From Pseudoips prasinana (lineage: Eukaryota > Arthropoda > Insecta > Lepidoptera > Nolidae), in the NCBI GenBank assembly GCA_951640165.1, contig OX621259.1:4216001-4280000 (forward strand): DNA of 64,000 nucleotides, in the 5' to 3' direction. The position numbers and the translations under genes were made by a program. A model generated the notes under the pieces. The model saw only the letters and a list, made by a program, of their open reading frames with translations. It had not been told where the DNA came from and made no database searches. How positions within the stretch are numbered: position 1 is the first letter of the stretch; each line of letters starts with the position of its first letter. Below, in pieces: positions 61,571-64,000 of this stretch.

Positions 61571-63152
61571 GTTACAGTTATATTTAAGTTTTACTCAAGT
61601 TGTGTGGTCTTAAGCACAATTTCTTTCTTCTTTTTTATACTAATAAATTTAAATATAAATTAGTTAGTTATGAACTTATATTATGGCATATTGCAAGCCA
61701 TAGTACAAAGTACGTTTATTTATTTTCAAATTTATGTACCTACACACTGAAAGTAAAAAAGAAAGAAAGAATAAAAAACAAGAGAAGACATTGCACAAAG
61801 GTACTACTTATTTCTAAAGAAATATCTTCCAGTAGACCTGCAAGAGGAGATTTTGGAAGAGAGGAAGATATGAGTGTGTAATGAAATAATGAAATTTATT
61901 CAGCACTTGGGTATTTACATACACTTGTACTTGTCAAGCTCACATTGTATTACATAAACACAGTTTAAAACAGTAATTAAAGTAACAAAATATTTTAAAT
62001 TAGTCCGTCCGTGCGGTCTGTTTCGTCACATGCATTTTTAATATTCTTAAATAAATAATAACTAGCAAGTTACTAAGCATCTAGCAATAGTATATCAAAT
62101 TAAAGAATTGAAAACAACGAGCAGTTGGCTAGCGCAAAAGGCTCTCAACCAGTAGCTTAGTTTAAACGAGTAATACCTGAGGGCACCCTTATGGGCCACA
62201 TCTCAGGCGGCCACTGTAGTAAAAAGATGGAATTCGAAATGGGGGTCAGATCACTTCCACGGTATTACCGATCACGTGTTAAGGGGGCAACGCGATCCTC
62301 GGCGCTGAGGATCCTACCCTAGCTAGCCTGCGGCTTTCTCTAGCTACCTAGGTGGACGACCCGGAGAAGAAAGCCACAAAGAAACTCCGAGCTTGCTTTT
62401 TTCGTCTTCTTTTGCTTTTTGTTTTCGATTTATATTATATCTTTTTTTAACATCGTTTTTGTTTTTACATTGTGATTGGCTGGTATGTGGGCTAATGCAC
62501 GCACAGAACCGATGACATCTAGTTAATCAAAATAATTATGAGGTAATTAACAATAACATTCCATTTCGCTCAAGCAATTAAAATAACCTCTTGCAAGATG
62601 AACAAACGGTGGGTGCATCCGCGCACATTTACAAAATTAACAAGTCACACGAAGTCGACTAAAGGCGACGACTGTATGAGACAAAAAAATAAAAAGAGTA
62701 CCCCAGCAGCAGCTCTACCAGTTACCGCAAGCAGCACCCGTTCACGAGTATGACGTGAGGGCCAGCCATCGCCTCCTTCGCCATATTAGAGGGAAGGAAA
62801 CGACGAGATGTAGGATGATATACATATCTACATACGAACAAAATACACATATACATAAATACATACATAATTTAAAATAATAAACTACATTTATCTAAGG
62901 CAAAGAGGAAAGGTAGTGTTCTTTTAACCTTTTTTTAAATACGGAGATGGTATTACTATTACCTACGTTAGGCGGAAGATTTTATGTGTATTTTATGTGT
63001 ATCCGCAATGTAACTCGGATAACAACGTTAGTAAAGTGAAACTTAAGACGCAGTTTCTTTAATGAGTATCATGTACTAAATTACATATCATTGTAACTTT
63101 AAAAGAACATGATATTTAGTGTAATAATGTGTCTTTTGAGGATCATCTGACG
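61571..63152. other. No gene recognised; two GC-richer blocks
   Basis: 62150-62400 (GCGATCCTCGGCGCTGAGGA palindrome-like, GGTGGACGACCCGGAGAAGA) and 62690-62830 stand out from AT-rich DNA. They could be parts of an unlisted retroelement UTR. No frame, splice context or second copy found. Confidence 0.4.
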
Positions 63153-63405
63153 GTCACCGTAGCCTAGTTGGTAGTGCTCCTGCCTACGAAGCTGGTGGTC
63201 CTGGGTTCGAATCCCGGTAAGTGCAAATATTTGTGTGATGAGCACGAATATTTGTTTCTGAGTCATGGATGTTTTCTATGTATATAAGTATTTATCTATC
63301 TATATAAGTATGTATTTCGTCGCCTGGTACCCATAGAACAAGCTTTGCTTAGTTTGGGGCTAGAATGATCGGTGTGACTAGATATTATTAGTATTATTAT
63401 TACAT
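63153..63405 (+). mobile_element. tRNA-derived SINE, family B variant
   Basis: A well-preserved head with CGTAGCCTAGTTGGTAGTGC (A box) and GGTCCTGGGTTCGAATCCCG (B box), then GCAAATATTTGTGTGATGAG and the SINE B-like tail AACAAGCTTTGCTTAGTTTG. The acceptor stem cannot pair, so this is not a tRNA gene. Confidence 0.75.
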
Positions 63406-63625
63406 CGCAAAGTGGAAATTCTTGTAAACTTCTAAAGTGTAATAACATGGCCACCTGATCTTAAAGTCATACTCAGAACTCTTATGCAACATTTTACAGT
63501 TGTTTAAACTAGTAGTGGTTAGTCAATTGAGCGAAAATTTTAAGTATCATGGATCGCGGTATTATGGTACTCAGAAAGAAGTTGCTGCCCATCTTCTGGT
63601 AGATATTCCCTCGGGTCGACTCCTA

Positions 63626-63640
63626 CCCCCCCCCCCCCCC
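63626..63640. repeat. C15 homopolymer
   Basis: Fifteen C in a row preceding ACCGGATAAA. The length may be uncertain in assembly. Confidence 0.85.
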
Positions 63641-63952
63641 ACCGGATAAAAATTAATGTTGTTTATCTGAATATTTAATTTAATAGAACGATTTTATTTT
63701 TAATTGTATCACTGATCTCACTTCTCTAGTTTAAAAAAACATAATAATATTCTTAGTGCACTTAATGTTAACATTTTCATATAGTTTCTATCTTTAATTT
63801 AAGTCCAAATTTTTTTAGTTTTTGTTTTGTAAGAATATTGTTGTATGCACCTGTAAAGGCAAAGCACACACAACTATTATTACAACTTGAACAAGTTGAA
63901 AAGTTGCATTTTTAAATATCGATGGTGTATCGTTTATAAATAAATTCGACTG

Positions 63953-64000
63953 CACGTGTAGATCAGCGGCTAAGACAGTCGCCTCGCAGCTTCGTGTCGC
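63953..64000 (+). mobile_element. tRNA-derived SINE, family C, cut by window edge
   Basis: GATCAGCGGCTAAGACAGTC and GCCTCGCAGCTTCGTGT match the head of the 10008 copy. The remainder lies outside the window. Confidence 0.7.

Noticed and set aside
63153..63230. A functional tRNA gene
   Set aside because: A and B boxes are excellent, but the acceptor stem does not pair and a SINE body follows directly.

Overview
The window reads as nuclear DNA of an insect, most likely a moth or butterfly. It is AT-rich and gene-poor. It contains spliced exons with GT/AG borders, polymerase III SINEs, A|T-inserting Helitrons ending in CTAG, LINE 3' ends with GATGATGATG tails, and Ty3/gypsy, LINE and Penelope-like retroelements. 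The assignment to Lepidoptera is inferred from the style of the repeat families, not from a marker gene. There are no operons, no prokaryotic signals and no CRISPR array.

Layout. 1-3.5 kb: a decayed Ty3/gypsy element on the minus strand (gag, pol, possible LTR), cut by the left window edge. 4-18 kb: almost only short non-autonomous repeats (two Helitron families, three tRNA-derived SINE families, a 5S-rRNA-derived SINE, MITEs, LINE 3' ends). 18580-25388: a complete, apparently very young LTR retrotransposon with LTRs that look identical by eye, a 4-bp target duplication and one intact Gag-Pol frame of 1610 codons. Its leader holds three 48-bp repeats and its 3' untranslated region holds 17 small hairpins with a compensatory base-pair change. 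26.6-28.7 kb: a 5'-truncated LINE. 38.5-43.1 kb: a nearly full-length LINE with a PHD-finger ORF1 and an endonuclease/RT ORF2, broken by a perfect 71-bp inverted duplication. 53.3-55.2 kb: a frameshifted LINE related to the 27-kb one. 58.0-59.3 kb: a Penelope-like element with a GIY-YIG endonuclease remnant, inserted in an older Helitron-like repeat. 59.6-64 kb: more SINEs and MITEs.

Host genes. Between repeats, four short open segments on the plus strand (35479-35569, 47648-47740, 51611-51727, 52994-53098) have good acceptor and donor sites and mutually compatible phase-1 junctions. A fifth candidate at 44828-45085 also fits that phase. I read them as exons of one long host gene whose introns are filled by the transposons; the last two exons weakly resemble an ASH/PapD-like repeat of cilium proteins. 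Two weaker minus-strand exon candidates lie at 29156-29344 and 35776-36037.

The most unusual observations are the hairpin array with covariation in the young LTR element, the 5S-derived SINE family, the set of unrelated long near-perfect inverted repeats scattered through the window (one of which demonstrably copied part of a LINE ORF in reverse), and the transposon-filled host gene.
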